Source: PALSA-1006 sp041660815 (GTDB lineage Bacteria; Pseudomonadota; Gammaproteobacteria; Burkholderiales; Gallionellaceae). Taken from it: a DNA stretch of 64,000 bases. Made by a program: the position numbers and the translations under genes. This document shows, piece by piece, positions 40,345-50,447 of the stretch. The notes under the pieces are model-generated. The model did no database searches. It worked only from the letters and a program-made list of their open reading frames with translations, and was not told the origin of the DNA. The first letter of the stretch is position 1. Each line of letters starts with the position of its first letter. The DNA is taken from positions 248,001 through 312,000 of the forward strand of contig JBAZVN010000001.1 of assembly GCA_041660815.1 (NCBI GenBank), given 5' to 3'.

Positions 40345-41742
40345 ATGAAAGACGCAATGAACAGTTTGGCTGACAAATCAGTGCTAGTGCTGGGTCTGGG
40401 AGAGACCGGGTTATCACTCGTGCGTTGGTTGCTGGCTCAGGGCGCACGGGTGCGCGTAGCGGATAGCCGTAATGCCCCACCGTCCCTGGCCACGATGCAG
40501 ACTCAATATCCGCAAGTTGAGCTGCGTTGCGGCATATTCCGCGGCGAATTATTGGAAGGTATGCAACTGGTGGCAATCAGTCCCGGCATTAGTCTGAGCG
40601 AGCCTCTGGTGCGCAAGGCGCTGGCCCAGGGACTTCAAGTGGTTGGCGATATTGAACTATTCGCCCGTTCGCTTCCGCAAGAAAATCCTCCCAAGGTCAT
40701 CGCCATTACCGGATCAAATGGCAAAACCACCGTGACCAGCATGGTCGGTGCGATGTGCCGCGCGGCTGGTTTGGAAACTGAAGTTGCCGGCAATATCTCA
40801 CCCGCTGTGCTGGATGTGCTGGCCGAACGACACGGTAAACATCCCGACGTATGGGTTCTGGAACTTTCCAGCTTTCAACTGGAAACCACTTTCAGCCTGA
40901 GCGCGGATGCAGCCACCGTGCTGAATATCAGTGAAGATCACCTGGATCGCTACAGCGACATGGCGGATTACATCGCCGCCAAAGCGCGTATATTCCGCAG
41001 CGATGATCGCGCCAGCGTGCAAATCTTAAATCGTGACGATCCTGAAAGCATGGCGATGGGCTTGCGCGAACGTCTGATTGAAAGCTTCGGTATTGCTTCT
41101 CCCCCGCTGGGCAATCACGGTCTGGGAATTGAACGTGAAGGGAATGAAATTTGGCTCGTGGCGGGTGCCAAACGCCTGATCAATACAGCCGAGTTAAAAG
41201 TCACCGGCCTGCATAATTTTGCCAATGCGCTTGCCGCGATTGCACTGTGCCGCGCGGTGGGACTGCCCATGCCGCCGCTGTTGAATGCGCTGCGCGAATT
41301 TAAAGGTCTGCCCCACCGCGTGGAAAAAGTAGCCGAGATCAACGGGGTAAATTACTACGACGATTCCAAAGGAACCAATGTAGGCGCAACCGTGGCAGCC
41401 ATCAACGGCCTGGGCCAACCCTGCGTAGTCATTTTGGGCGGCGAAGGCAAAGGGCAGGACTTCACCCCGCTGCAAAATGCGGTGGCCAAACATGCGCGGG
41501 TAGCCGTGTTAATCGGTCGCGATGCCGGAAAAATTGAAGAAGCACTGCACGAATGCGGCGTGCCGCTAATCATGGCGCGTGATTTGCCGGATGCGGTGCG
41601 GATTGCCGGCAAGGAAGCGCAGCCTGGCGACGCGGTGCTGCTCTCGCCCGCATGCGCCAGTTTCGACATGTTTAAAAATTATGTGCAGCGTGCCGAAGTG
41701 TTCGTGCAGGCAGTTCGTGAATTGGAGGCTCAAGCCAAATGA
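40345..41742 (+). CDS. murD: UDP-MurNAc-L-alanine:D-glutamate ligase
   Basis: 465 residues from ATG 40345 (ATG 40357 possible). LVLGLGETGLSLVRWL, ITGSNGKTTVTSMVGAM, LELSSFQLETT, NISEDHLDRYSDM, YYDDSKGTNVGATVAAI, LLSPACASFDMF. Adds D-Glu to UDP-MurNAc-Ala. ATGA overlap with ftsW. Confidence 0.97.
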   Translation: MKDAMNSLADKSVLVLGLGETGLSLVRWLLAQGARVRVADSRNAPPSLATMQTQYPQVELRCGIFRGELLEGMQLVAISPGISLSEPLVRKALAQGLQVVGDIELFARSLPQENPPKVIAITGSNGKTTVTSMVGAMCRAAGLETEVAGNISPAVLDVLAERHGKHPDVWVLELSSFQLETTFSLSADAATVLNISEDHLDRYSDMADYIAAKARIFRSDDRASVQILNRDDPESMAMGLRERLIESFGIASPPLGNHGLGIEREGNEIWLVAGAKRLINTAELKVTGLHNFANALAAIALCRAVGLPMPPLLNALREFKGLPHRVEKVAEINGVNYYDDSKGTNVGATVAAINGLGQPCVVILGGEGKGQDFTPLQNAVAKHARVAVLIGRDAGKIEEALHECGVPLIMARDLPDAVRIAGKEAQPGDAVLLSPACASFDMFKNYVQRAEVFVQAVRELEAQAK

Positions 41743-42902
41743 ACAGCGCCGCCCTTAATGCCCCGCGCCGCGTAATGTCCAACTACGACACCGTTCTGAT
41801 GTGGATCATCGGGGCACTGTTGTCGATTGGTTTGGTGATGGTGTATTCAGCGTCCATCGCCACCGCGGAAGCCGGACGCTTTACCGGCTATCAGCCCGCC
41901 TATTATTTATTCCGTCATGGCGTCTTCATCATGATCGGCCTGCTCGCCGGAATGATCGCTTTTCAAGTGCCGACGCAAACCTGGAAACGCTGGTCACCCT
42001 ATTTATTTTTATTCGGTGTGGTATTGCTGATTTTAGTTTTGATTCCCGGCGTCGGACGCTCGGTAAACGGCAGTCAGCGCTGGTTATCACTACTCATATT
42101 CAATCTGCAACCATCTGAATTAATGAAGTTATTTGCCGTACTCTACGCAGCCGATTACACCATTAGAAAAAGAGAAGTCAAAGACAGCTTGACCAAAGCT
42201 TTTGTGCCGATGTTTATCGTGATGGCCTTGGTCGGCACCCTGCTGTTGCTGGAACCGGATATGGGCGCGTTTGTGGTGATCTGCGCCATCGCCATGGGCA
42301 CGTTATGGCTGGGCGGCTTTAATCTTAAAATTTTTAGCGGCTTAACCATCGCCCTCCCGCTGGCCTTTGCCGCGCTGATTTTATCCTCGCCGTATCGCAT
42401 GCAACGCGTGATCGGCTTCATGGACCCCTGGTCTGATCCATATGGCAAGGGCTACCAGTTGAGCCATGCACTGATTGCCTTCGGGCGGGGTGAATGGTTT
42501 GGCGTGGGTTTGGGCGCCAGCGTGGAAAAACTTTTTTATTTACCCGAAGCACATACCGATTTTCTGCTGGCCGTGATCGCCGAAGAATTGGGATTTTTTG
42601 GCGTATGCGTCGTCATTGTTTTATTCGGCTGGTTGATCGTGCGCGCCTTTGCCATCGGTCGTCAAGCCGCCATGGTGGAACGCTTATTTCCCGCACTGGT
42701 GGCGCAAGGCATCGCGGTGTGGCTGGGCGTGCAAGCCATGATTAACATCGGCGTCAATATGGGCGTATTACCCACCAAAGGGCTAACCCTGCCCTTCCTG
42801 AGTTTTGGCGGCAGCGGCGTGGTCGTGAATTGCATCGCCATCGCGGTGCTATTGCGCATTGACTATGAAAACAGACGTGTTGCGCGGGGGCTGCCGGTAT
42901 GA
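41739..42902 (+). CDS. ftsW: Septal peptidoglycan polymerase FtsW
   Basis: 387 residues, ten membrane segments; SEDS-family motifs VMVYSASIATAE, NGSQRWLSLLIFNLQPSELMK, KGYQLSHALIAFGRGEWFGVGLG, PEAHTDFLLAVIAEELGF and LPTKGLTLPFLSFGGSG. Glycosyltransferase partner of FtsI. Overlaps murG by 4. Confidence 0.97.
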   Translation: MNSAALNAPRRVMSNYDTVLMWIIGALLSIGLVMVYSASIATAEAGRFTGYQPAYYLFRHGVFIMIGLLAGMIAFQVPTQTWKRWSPYLFLFGVVLLILVLIPGVGRSVNGSQRWLSLLIFNLQPSELMKLFAVLYAADYTIRKREVKDSLTKAFVPMFIVMALVGTLLLLEPDMGAFVVICAIAMGTLWLGGFNLKIFSGLTIALPLAFAALILSSPYRMQRVIGFMDPWSDPYGKGYQLSHALIAFGRGEWFGVGLGASVEKLFYLPEAHTDFLLAVIAEELGFFGVCVVIVLFGWLIVRAFAIGRQAAMVERLFPALVAQGIAVWLGVQAMINIGVNMGVLPTKGLTLPFLSFGGSGVVVNCIAIAVLLRIDYENRRVARGLPV

Positions 42903-43960
42903 ACCGCACCATCCTGATTATGGCGGGCGGCACAGGCGGACATATTTATCCGGGACTGGCCGTGGCCGATGCTTTGCATGCGCAAGGCTGGCATGTGGTT
43001 TGGCTGGGCGCTCCGCATAGCATGGAAGCGGAGATTGTTCCCAAACATGGCTATCCGATTGCCTGGGTAAATTTTAGCGGGGTACGCGGCAAAGGACTGA
43101 CGCGCTTGCTTAGCCTGCCATTTACCTTGTTACGCGCGCTGGGGCAAAGTGCCGTGGCAATATTCCAGCACCGTCCCGATGTGGTGTTGGGCATGGGCGG
43201 CTACATCACGCTGCCGGGTGGTTTGATGGCTGCTGTATTGCGCCGCCCGCTGATTATTCACGAACAAAATTCAATTGCCGGCATGAGCAATAAAGTGTTG
43301 GCAGCCCTGGCAACTCGGGTACTGAGCGGCTTCCCCAAGGTGTTAAAAAATACCCTGTGGGCTGGCAATCCGGTGCGGGCAGAGATTGCCGCCCTGGCCG
43401 AACCGCAAATTCGCTATGCGCAGCGCACCGGCAAATTGAATGTTTTAGTGCTGGGCGGCAGCTTGGGTGCACAGGCACTAAACGAAACCTTGCCGAAAGC
43501 GCTTGCCTCCATGAGCGAAACCGAGCGTCCCAATGTGCTGCACCAAACCGGCAAGAAACATTTTGAGGCCGTGCAAAAGTTGTATGCCAATGCAGGCGTA
43601 AGCACCGATATTCGCGCATTTTTAGAAGATATGCCGCAGCAATATGCCCAAGCCGATTTGGTGATCTGTCGCGCCGGTGCGCTAACTATTGCCGAACTCG
43701 CCGCCGCGGGTGTCGCCAGCATCCTCATTCCCTTCCCGTTTGCGGTGGACGACCACCAAACACACAACGCGCTCTTTTTAAGCGAACACGGCGCAGCGGT
43801 GCTGTTGCCGCAACCTGAACTAAGCGCGGAAAAACTGGCGCAACTCATACGCGACCTCAATCGTGAAAAATTAGCAACGATGGCTCAGGCAGCGCGCAGC
43901 TTGGCCAAACCGGAAGCCACGCAGTCGGTGGTCAATGTGTGCGTGGAGTTGGCTTGTTAA
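42899..43960 (+). CDS. murG: UDP-GlcNAc:lipid I GlcNAc transferase
   Basis: 353 residues. IMAGGTGGHIYPGLAVADAL, VLGMGGYITLPGG, IIHEQNSIAGMSNK, VLGGSLGAQALNE, VICRAGALTIAELAAAG and IPFPFAVDDHQTHNA. Makes lipid II on the inner face of the membrane. Complete. Confidence 0.98.
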   Translation: MNRTILIMAGGTGGHIYPGLAVADALHAQGWHVVWLGAPHSMEAEIVPKHGYPIAWVNFSGVRGKGLTRLLSLPFTLLRALGQSAVAIFQHRPDVVLGMGGYITLPGGLMAAVLRRPLIIHEQNSIAGMSNKVLAALATRVLSGFPKVLKNTLWAGNPVRAEIAALAEPQIRYAQRTGKLNVLVLGGSLGAQALNETLPKALASMSETERPNVLHQTGKKHFEAVQKLYANAGVSTDIRAFLEDMPQQYAQADLVICRAGALTIAELAAAGVASILIPFPFAVDDHQTHNALFLSEHGAAVLLPQPELSAEKLAQLIRDLNREKLATMAQAARSLAKPEATQSVVNVCVELAC

Positions 43961-43969
43961 AGGTGAAAT

Positions 43970-45370
43970 ATGAAACATAAAATCAAAAATATTCACTTTG
44001 TAGGCATCGGCGGATCGGGCATGAACGGTATCGCCGAAGTGTTGCTCAACCTGGGGTTTCAGGTGAGCGGTTCAGACCTGGCCGACAGCGCCGTAACCCA
44101 GCGTCTGCAAACCTTGGGCGCAATTATTCATCTGGGACATGACTCGAAAAATTTGCACGATGCCGATGCGGTGGTGATTTCCACCGCGGTGAAAGCCGAC
44201 AATCCGGAAGTGCTGGCCGCACGCGAACAACGCATTCCCGTGGTGCCGCGCGCCGTGATGCTGGCCGAGCTTATGCGCCTGCGCCAGGGAATTGCCGTGG
44301 CGGGAACGCATGGCAAAACCACGACGACTTCTCTGGTCACCAGCGTGCTGGCCAAGGGGGGCTACGACCCCACCTTTGTCATCGGCGGACGATTAAATAG
44401 CAGCGGTGCCAACGCACGCTTGGGCACCGGCGAATTTATTGTGGCCGAAGCGGATGAATCGGATGCCTCTTTTTTATATCTCACCCCGATCCTCGCCGTC
44501 GTCACCAATATTGACGCGGATCACATGGAAACCTATGGCCACGATTTCAATAAACTGAAACAGGCGTTTGTCGATTTCATTGAGCGCCTGCCGTTTTACG
44601 GGCGTGCCATGTTGTGCGTGGACGATGCCAATGTGCGTGAAATATTACCGCGTATCAGCAAACCGGTGACCACCTACGGCTTTGGCGAAGATGCGCATAT
44701 TCGCGCAGTCAATGTGCGCCACGAAGGCGGAAAAATGCACTTTACCGCCGTGTGCCGCCACAACACTATTCCGCTGGATTTAGACATCACGCTGAATCTG
44801 GCCGGACTGCACAATGTACTCAACTCATTGGCCGCGATTGCGGTCGGCCTGGAAGTGGGCGTGGCGCCCGGAGCGATTGTCGCCGCACTGGCCGAGTTTG
44901 AAGGAGTGGGACGACGCATGCAGCGTTATGGCGAAATTGAATTGCCCGATGGCGGCACTTTTACGTTGATCGATGATTACGGCCATCATCCGGTGGAAAT
45001 GAAAGCCACGCTGGCGGCGGTGCGCGGTGCTTTCCCCGACAAGCGTTTATTGCTGGCATTTCAACCGCACCGCTACACCCGCACCCGTGATTTATTTGAG
45101 GATTTTGTAAAAGTCATGTCCGGTGTGGACGTACTGGCGCTGGCTGAAATTTACGCGGCAGGCGAAGCGCCGATCGTCGCCGCCGATGGCCGAGAACTCA
45201 TGCACGCCTTGCGCGTGGCCGGACAAAGCAATGCGGTGTTTGTGGAAAATATCAGCGAGATGCCCGGAACGATTTTACAAATGGCACGCGCAGGAGATGT
45301 GGTGTTGACCATGGGCGCCGGTTCAATCGGCAACGTAGCCGGTTTAGTCAAACAGTTGGCCAGCAAATGA
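43970..45370 (+). CDS. murC: UDP-MurNAc:L-alanine ligase
   Basis: 466 residues. HFVGIGGSGMNGIAEVLLNLG, AVAGTHGKTTTTSLVTSVL, AEADESDASFL, NIDADHMETYG, LIDDYGHHPVEMKATL and FQPHRYTRTRDLFEDF. First amino-acid addition of the cytoplasmic pathway. Overlaps murB by 4 bases. Confidence 0.98.
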   Translation: MKHKIKNIHFVGIGGSGMNGIAEVLLNLGFQVSGSDLADSAVTQRLQTLGAIIHLGHDSKNLHDADAVVISTAVKADNPEVLAAREQRIPVVPRAVMLAELMRLRQGIAVAGTHGKTTTTSLVTSVLAKGGYDPTFVIGGRLNSSGANARLGTGEFIVAEADESDASFLYLTPILAVVTNIDADHMETYGHDFNKLKQAFVDFIERLPFYGRAMLCVDDANVREILPRISKPVTTYGFGEDAHIRAVNVRHEGGKMHFTAVCRHNTIPLDLDITLNLAGLHNVLNSLAAIAVGLEVGVAPGAIVAALAEFEGVGRRMQRYGEIELPDGGTFTLIDDYGHHPVEMKATLAAVRGAFPDKRLLLAFQPHRYTRTRDLFEDFVKVMSGVDVLALAEIYAAGEAPIVAADGRELMHALRVAGQSNAVFVENISEMPGTILQMARAGDVVLTMGAGSIGNVAGLVKQLASK

Positions 45371-46284
45371 ATATGAGCGAACCCTTACAGTTCAGTGCTG
45401 AAAAATTGCGCGGGGAAATGCGCTATGACGTGCCCATGAGTCGCCATACCAGTTGGCGTGCCGGCGGCACGGTGCAGCGTATGTACCGGCCAGCCGATCT
45501 CGCCGACCTGCAATGTTTTTTGCGGCTCGTGCCAACGGACGAGCCATTGCTAGCCGTGGGCTTGGGCAGCAATTTGCTGGTGCGCGACAAAGGCTTGCGC
45601 GGCACGGTGCTGTTAATGCACGGGGCGCTAAGTGAGTTGCGCACGGATGGCGAGAACCTTATCTATGCCCAAGCGGGGGTGGCGGGTGCAAAGCTGGCGC
45701 GCTTTGCTGCCGCGAACCGGATGTGCGGCGCGGAATTTTTCGCTGGCATCCCCGGCACGCTGGGCGGCATGCTGGCGATGAATGCCGGATGCTACGGCAG
45801 CGAGACCTGGCAAAAAGTACAACGCGCACAAGTGTTAACGCGGCACGGCGAATTGCTGGAACGCACGCCGCAGGAGTACGAGATTGGTTACCGGCATGTA
45901 GCGCGGAGTAATGCGGATGAAGAGTTCTTCGTCGGCGCATGGCTGAAGCTGGATGCGGGCGATGTCGATGCGGCGCGCGAAGAAATCAAAGCATTGATGG
46001 AAAGGCGCAGCGCCAGTCAGCCCTTGCATATGCCGAATGCGGGCTCGGTGTTTCGTAATCCGCCGGACGGACATGCGGCAAAGCTGATTGAGAGTTGCGG
46101 TTTGAAGGGCAAGCGCATCGGCGGTGCGCAAGTGTCTGAAAAGCATGCCAACTTTATCGTGAATACGGGTGATGCAACGGCGCAAGATATTGAAGATTTG
46201 ATTAACGAAGTGCGATCAATCGTGATGGCAAAGACCGGGGTGCAGTTGCATCCCGAGGTGAGAATCGTAGGAGAGCGGATTTGA
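45367..46284 (+). CDS. murB: UDP-MurNAc dehydrogenase (enolpyruvyl reductase)
   Basis: 305 residues, type I-like FAD enzyme: MSRHTSWRAGGTVQRMYRPA, LAVGLGSNLLVRDKGLRG, FFAGIPGTLGGMLAMNAGCYG, GSVFRNPPDGHAAKLIESCGLKG cut by conserved glycines, and LHPEVRIVGE. Reduces enolpyruvyl-UDP-GlcNAc. Its TGA overlaps the TTG start of ddl (TTGA). Confidence 0.97.
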   Translation: MNMSEPLQFSAEKLRGEMRYDVPMSRHTSWRAGGTVQRMYRPADLADLQCFLRLVPTDEPLLAVGLGSNLLVRDKGLRGTVLLMHGALSELRTDGENLIYAQAGVAGAKLARFAAANRMCGAEFFAGIPGTLGGMLAMNAGCYGSETWQKVQRAQVLTRHGELLERTPQEYEIGYRHVARSNADEEFFVGAWLKLDAGDVDAAREEIKALMERRSASQPLHMPNAGSVFRNPPDGHAAKLIESCGLKGKRIGGAQVSEKHANFIVNTGDATAQDIEDLINEVRSIVMAKTGVQLHPEVRIVGERI

Positions 46285-47189
46285 GTAAATTTGGAAAAGT
46301 AGCGGTTCTATTCGGCGGGCGTTCGGCGGAGCGCGAGGTGTCGCTAAAGAGCGGTGCTGCTGTGCTGGCCGCGCTGCTGCGCAGCGGGGTGGATGCGCAT
46401 GCGTTCGATCCGGCAGAACGCGACTTGTCCGAACTCAAGAAAGAAAAGTTCGATCGCGTGTTCGTTATATTGCACGGGCGCTACGGTGAGGACGGTACGG
46501 TGCAGGGCGCGCTGGAGTTGATGGGAATTCCTTACACCGGCAGCGGTGTGATGGCCTCGGCGCTGGCGATGGATAAATGGCGTACCAAGCTGGTGTGGAA
46601 AGCCGCCGGATTACCCATCGCGGATTTTGAATTGCTGACAGCGGACAGTGACTGGAGCGGCGTGGTCAAGCGTTTGGGATTACCGTTGTTCGTGAAGCCA
46701 GCCAATGAAGGATCCAGCGTCGGCATCAGCAAAGTTAAGCGTGTTGAAGATTTGCAGGGTGCGTATGAGGAGGCCGCCAAATACGACAGTCTGGTGCTGG
46801 TGGAGCGATTTATCGACGGGCAGGAGGTGCAGTTCCCCATCGTGGGCGACCGCGTGCTGCCGTCGATACGCATCGAAACGCCGCACGAGTTCTACGACTA
46901 CGACGCCAAATATCTGGCCGACGATACGCGCTATACCTGCCCGGGCTTGCCTGCAGAAGCGGAAAAACAGTTGGCCGATATTGTGATGCGTTCGTTCAAT
47001 GTGCTGGGTTGCAGCGGTTGGGCACGTGTCGATCTCATCATCGACAAGAGCGGTCAGCCGTATTTTCTGGAGATGAATACGTTGCCCGGCATGACCGACC
47101 ACAGCCTGGTGCCGATGGGAGCGCGTCAGGCGGGAATCAGTTTTGAACAGCTGGTCGTGCAGATTCTGGAGACTGCCCATGTGGGATAA
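46281..47189 (+). CDS. ddl: D-alanine-D-alanine ligase
   Basis: 302 residues from TTG 46281, with GGAG upstream. ATP-grasp: VAVLFGGRSAEREVSLKSG, FVILHGRYGEDGTVQGALEL, PLFVKPANEGSSVGISKVK, YFLEMNTLPGMTDHSLVPM. Supplies D-Ala-D-Ala to MurF. The 3' end overlaps ftsQ by 11 bases. Confidence 0.97.
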   Translation: MSKFGKVAVLFGGRSAEREVSLKSGAAVLAALLRSGVDAHAFDPAERDLSELKKEKFDRVFVILHGRYGEDGTVQGALELMGIPYTGSGVMASALAMDKWRTKLVWKAAGLPIADFELLTADSDWSGVVKRLGLPLFVKPANEGSSVGISKVKRVEDLQGAYEEAAKYDSLVLVERFIDGQEVQFPIVGDRVLPSIRIETPHEFYDYDAKYLADDTRYTCPGLPAEAEKQLADIVMRSFNVLGCSGWARVDLIIDKSGQPYFLEMNTLPGMTDHSLVPMGARQAGISFEQLVVQILETAHVG

Positions 47190-47916
47190 CGTCCCTCTGC
47201 TGCGCAGCACGGCAAATTTTCTGTTCGGCATCAGCATGCTGCTGTTGCTGATTGGCGGAGTAAGGTATTCCCTGAATTTACCCTACTTTCCGTTGAATAC
47301 CGTGAAGCTGAAAACAGCGCCCAAACAAGTGTCGGTTGAGTTGATAGAGCGCGTGATAGACGAACAGATACGCGGCAATTTTTTCTCCGTGGATTTGCAG
47401 CGCACACGACAGGCATTTGAGCAACTTCCCTGGGTGCGCAAAGTGAATGTACGCAGACAGTTCCCCTGGAGTCTGGAAGTGGAATTGGAAGAACACGAAG
47501 CGCTGGCGCGCTGGAACGGCGCGGAATTGGTGAACACGCACGGTGAAGTGTTCGACGCGGAAACAGATTTATTGCTGCCGACTTTTAACGGCCAAGCTGA
47601 TACCGCCAAACAAGTCGTGGATATGTATTTTGAGTTAAGCAAACAGATACAACCGTTGCAACAGGAAATATCGCAGATCAATTTGTCGCCGCGCTTCTCC
47701 TGGCAGGTAAAACTAAGCGATGGCATGGTATTGGAATTGGGCCGAGAGCTTATGCAGCTCCGCATGGCGCGTTTTGCGCAGGTATATTCCTACAGCTTGG
47801 CGACTATTTCTCCGCCGCCCATGCAGGTGGACTTGCGCTATCGAAATGGATTTACGGCGCACTTGCCGAACAGAGCAAATTTGCAGGAAAAAACAAATTC
47901 AGGAAATAAGGCTTAA
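47179..47916 (+). CDS. ftsQ: Cell division protein FtsQ
   Basis: 245 residues from ATG 47179, inside the ddl 3' end. One membrane helix (TANFLFGISMLLLLIGGV), POTRA domain (FPLNTVKLKTAPKQVSVELI...NFFSVDLQRTRQAFEQLPWV) and FtsQ beta domain (FSWQVKLSDGMVLELGRE). Scaffold of FtsQLB. Confidence 0.95.
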   Translation: MWDNVPLLRSTANFLFGISMLLLLIGGVRYSLNLPYFPLNTVKLKTAPKQVSVELIERVIDEQIRGNFFSVDLQRTRQAFEQLPWVRKVNVRRQFPWSLEVELEEHEALARWNGAELVNTHGEVFDAETDLLLPTFNGQADTAKQVVDMYFELSKQIQPLQQEISQINLSPRFSWQVKLSDGMVLELGRELMQLRMARFAQVYSYSLATISPPPMQVDLRYRNGFTAHLPNRANLQEKTNSGNKA

Positions 47917-47927
47917 GGGGTAATGTG

Positions 47928-49163
47928 ATGAGTAAAAACAGAGAAGCCAAAAATTTGATCGTGGGGCTGGATATCGGCACCTCCAAGATCGTCACCATCG
48001 TGGCCGAGGTGAAATCTGACGGCATGCTGGAAGTGATCGGGGTGGGACGCTACGAATCATCGGGCTTGAAAAAAGGCATGGTGGTGAACATTGATGCAAC
48101 GGTCAGCGCGATACAACGGTCGCTGGGCGACGCGGAGCTCATGGCAGACTGCAAGATCTCCGAAGTGTATACCGGCATTGCCGGCGGGCATATTCGCAGT
48201 TCGAACGCCAACGGCATGGTCAAAATTAAAGAGAAAGAAGTCATTCAGGCCGACATTGATCGTGTGGTGGAAACTGCAAGCTCCATCAGTCTGCCGGGCG
48301 ACCAGCAAATTCTGCACATCCTGGAACAGGAATTCAATATCGACGGCCAGGAAGGCATCAAAAAACCGCTGGGGATGAGCGGCATGCGACTTGAAGTTGA
48401 AGTGCACATCGTGACCGGTGCGGTGGCCGCCGTGCAAAATATTATGAAGTGTGTGCATCGCTGTGGCTTGGAAGTCAACGCCATGATTTTGCAACCGCTG
48501 GCCTCGGCGCGCGCTGTACTCGCCGATGATGAAAAAGAATTGGGCGTGTGTCTGGTTGACATTGGCGGCGGCACCACCGATGTGGCCATTTTTACCGGCG
48601 GCGCCATCCGTCACACTGCCGTGATTCCGATTGCCGGAGATCAGATCACCAACGACATCGCGATGGCGATGCGCACCCCGACCAAAGACGCCGAAGATAT
48701 CAAAATCAAATATGGCTGTGCGCTGCGCCAGTTGGCGGACGATGCACCGATTGAGGTACCCGGCGTAGGCGACCGGGATGCCCGCACGCTGTCCCGCCAA
48801 ACACTTGCAGACATCATTGAGCCGCGCGTTGAAGAGCTGTATTCATTGGTACAGGCGGAATTACGCCGCAGCGGTTTTGAAGATTTATTGTCCTCGGGAA
48901 TTGTGTTAACCGGCGGCAGCAGTGATATGCGCGGCATGGTGGAACTGGCCGAGGAAGTATTTCACTTGCCGGTAAGACTGGGATTGCCGCGCTATATCGG
49001 CGGCTTGGCGGATGTGGTTAAAACACCGCGTTATGCAACAGGGGTGGGGCTGTTGTTGTACGGCTTGGAGCAGCAGCAAAAACATGAAGTGACTCGCATG
49101 CATTCAGGATCTTTTAAAGATGTGATGACGCGCATGAAAGAATGGTTTCAGGGTAATTTTTAG
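47928..49163 (+). CDS. ftsA: Cell division ATPase FtsA
   Basis: 411 residues from ATG 47928. Actin-like: LIVGLDIGTSKIVTIVAEV, VCLVDIGGGTTDVAIFTGG, GIVLTGGSSDMRGMVELAEE; C-terminal amphipathic helix MTRMKEWFQGNF ties it and FtsZ to the membrane. Followed by a 69-base AT-rich gap before ftsZ. Confidence 0.97.
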   Translation: MSKNREAKNLIVGLDIGTSKIVTIVAEVKSDGMLEVIGVGRYESSGLKKGMVVNIDATVSAIQRSLGDAELMADCKISEVYTGIAGGHIRSSNANGMVKIKEKEVIQADIDRVVETASSISLPGDQQILHILEQEFNIDGQEGIKKPLGMSGMRLEVEVHIVTGAVAAVQNIMKCVHRCGLEVNAMILQPLASARAVLADDEKELGVCLVDIGGGTTDVAIFTGGAIRHTAVIPIAGDQITNDIAMAMRTPTKDAEDIKIKYGCALRQLADDAPIEVPGVGDRDARTLSRQTLADIIEPRVEELYSLVQAELRRSGFEDLLSSGIVLTGGSSDMRGMVELAEEVFHLPVRLGLPRYIGGLADVVKTPRYATGVGLLLYGLEQQQKHEVTRMHSGSFKDVMTRMKEWFQGNF

Positions 49164-49232
49164 CTTTAAAATCAATATGTTATATTTCGTATTTTAATTC
49201 AGGGTGTAGGTTTGTAATTTTATAAGGAGAAA

Positions 49233-50390
49233 ATGATGTTTGAATTAATGGATGCGCAACCTCAAGGGGCAGTTATCAAAGTGATCGGTGTGGGCGGCTG
49301 CGGCGGCAATGCAGTTGATCACATGATCGAACAAGGCGTACAGGGTGTCGAATTCATCACCATTAATACCGATGCGCAGGCGTTAAAACGCAGCAAAGCG
49401 GTAATGCAATTGCAAATTGGTGTAACCCTCACCAAGGGATTGGGCGCCGGCGCAAAACCCGAAGTAGGTCAAGCAGCGGCGCAAGAAGACCGCGAGCGCA
49501 TTGCAGATATTATTCGTGGCGCAAACATGGTTTTCATCACTGCCGGCATGGGTGGAGGAACCGGAACCGGCGCCGCACCGGTCGTTGCACAGGTCGCAAA
49601 AGAACTGGGTATTTTGACGGTTGCCGTGGTTACCAAACCTTTTGTTTTTGAAGGCAAGCGCATGAGCTTGGCTCAGGACGGTATTGAAGAATTGGCCTCC
49701 TACGTTGACTCGCTGATCATCGTACCAAACGCAAAATTGATGGAAGTACTGGGTGGCAAAACCACTCTGCCCGCCGCGTTTAAAGCAGCGAACGGAGTAT
49801 TGCAAGGTGCCGTTGCCGGTATCGCCGAAGTGATTAATGTTCCCGGCATGGTGAACGTGGACTTTGCCGACGTATGCACGCTGATGTCGGAAAACGGCAT
49901 GGCCATGATGGGCGCCGCTACCGCGACCGGTGAAAACCGTGCCAAGAAAGCTGCTGAACAAGCCATCGCCAGCCCGCTGTTGGAAGACGTGGATCTGTCC
50001 GGAGCGCGCGGCATTCTGGTTAACATCACCTCCAGCAGCAACCTGACGCTGGAAGAGTTGCACGAAGTCATGCATTGCTTCCAGTTCGCCGCCACCGAAG
50101 CGACGGTGATCGTGGGTTCTGTGTTCGATGAATCAATGGGCGATGAGTTGCGCGTCACCATCGTGGCTACCGGCTTGGGCGCCCCGATGAAAGCCAAGCA
50201 ACAGAAGCCGGTACTGGTTCAACAAAAGGGCACCGGCACCTACGGTCCTGCGTCAATTGATTACGCCGAGCTGGATATTCCTTCGGTTATCCGTTCCGGA
50301 CGTCATCGCGAAGCCACGGTAAAAGCGCTGGAGCAATCCGGTGTGGATACTTTCGACATTCCCTCGTTCCTGCGTAAACAGGCGGACTAA
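49233..50390 (+). CDS. ftsZ: Cell division tubulin FtsZ
   Basis: 385 residues (ATG 49233 or 49236 after AAGGAG). GVGGCGGNAVDHMIEQGVQG, tubulin signature GGGTGTGAAPVVAQ, T7 loop NVDFADVCTLM and the C-terminal binding tail DIPSFLRKQAD that docks to FtsA/ZipA. GTPase forming the Z ring. The linker is short. Confidence 0.98.
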   Translation: MMFELMDAQPQGAVIKVIGVGGCGGNAVDHMIEQGVQGVEFITINTDAQALKRSKAVMQLQIGVTLTKGLGAGAKPEVGQAAAQEDRERIADIIRGANMVFITAGMGGGTGTGAAPVVAQVAKELGILTVAVVTKPFVFEGKRMSLAQDGIEELASYVDSLIIVPNAKLMEVLGGKTTLPAAFKAANGVLQGAVAGIAEVINVPGMVNVDFADVCTLMSENGMAMMGAATATGENRAKKAAEQAIASPLLEDVDLSGARGILVNITSSSNLTLEELHEVMHCFQFAATEATVIVGSVFDESMGDELRVTIVATGLGAPMKAKQQKPVLVQQKGTGTYGPASIDYAELDIPSVIRSGRHREATVKALEQSGVDTFDIPSFLRKQAD

Positions 50391-50408
50391 GAAACAAAGT
50401 AAGCTGTA

Positions 50409-50447
50409 ACGGGGCCGCGAATACTTGCAAAGTATTCGCGGCCCCGT
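50409..50447 (+). terminator. Perfect 18-bp stem-loop after ftsZ
   Basis: Left arm 50409-50426 (ACGGGGCCGCGAATACTT), loop GCA, right arm 50430-50447 fully complementary, followed by TTATTTCGTTT. Very stable; likely ends the dcw transcript and separates lpxC. Beyond it to 50631 I see only the lpxC leader. Confidence 0.85.

Noticed and set aside
48057..48800. A 247-codon minus-strand open frame opposite ftsA
   Set aside because: Mirror of the ftsA codon pattern; no recognisable protein text.
49383..50075. A 230-codon minus-strand open frame opposite ftsZ
   Set aside because: Low-complexity His/Gly/Phe text, purely antisense to ftsZ.
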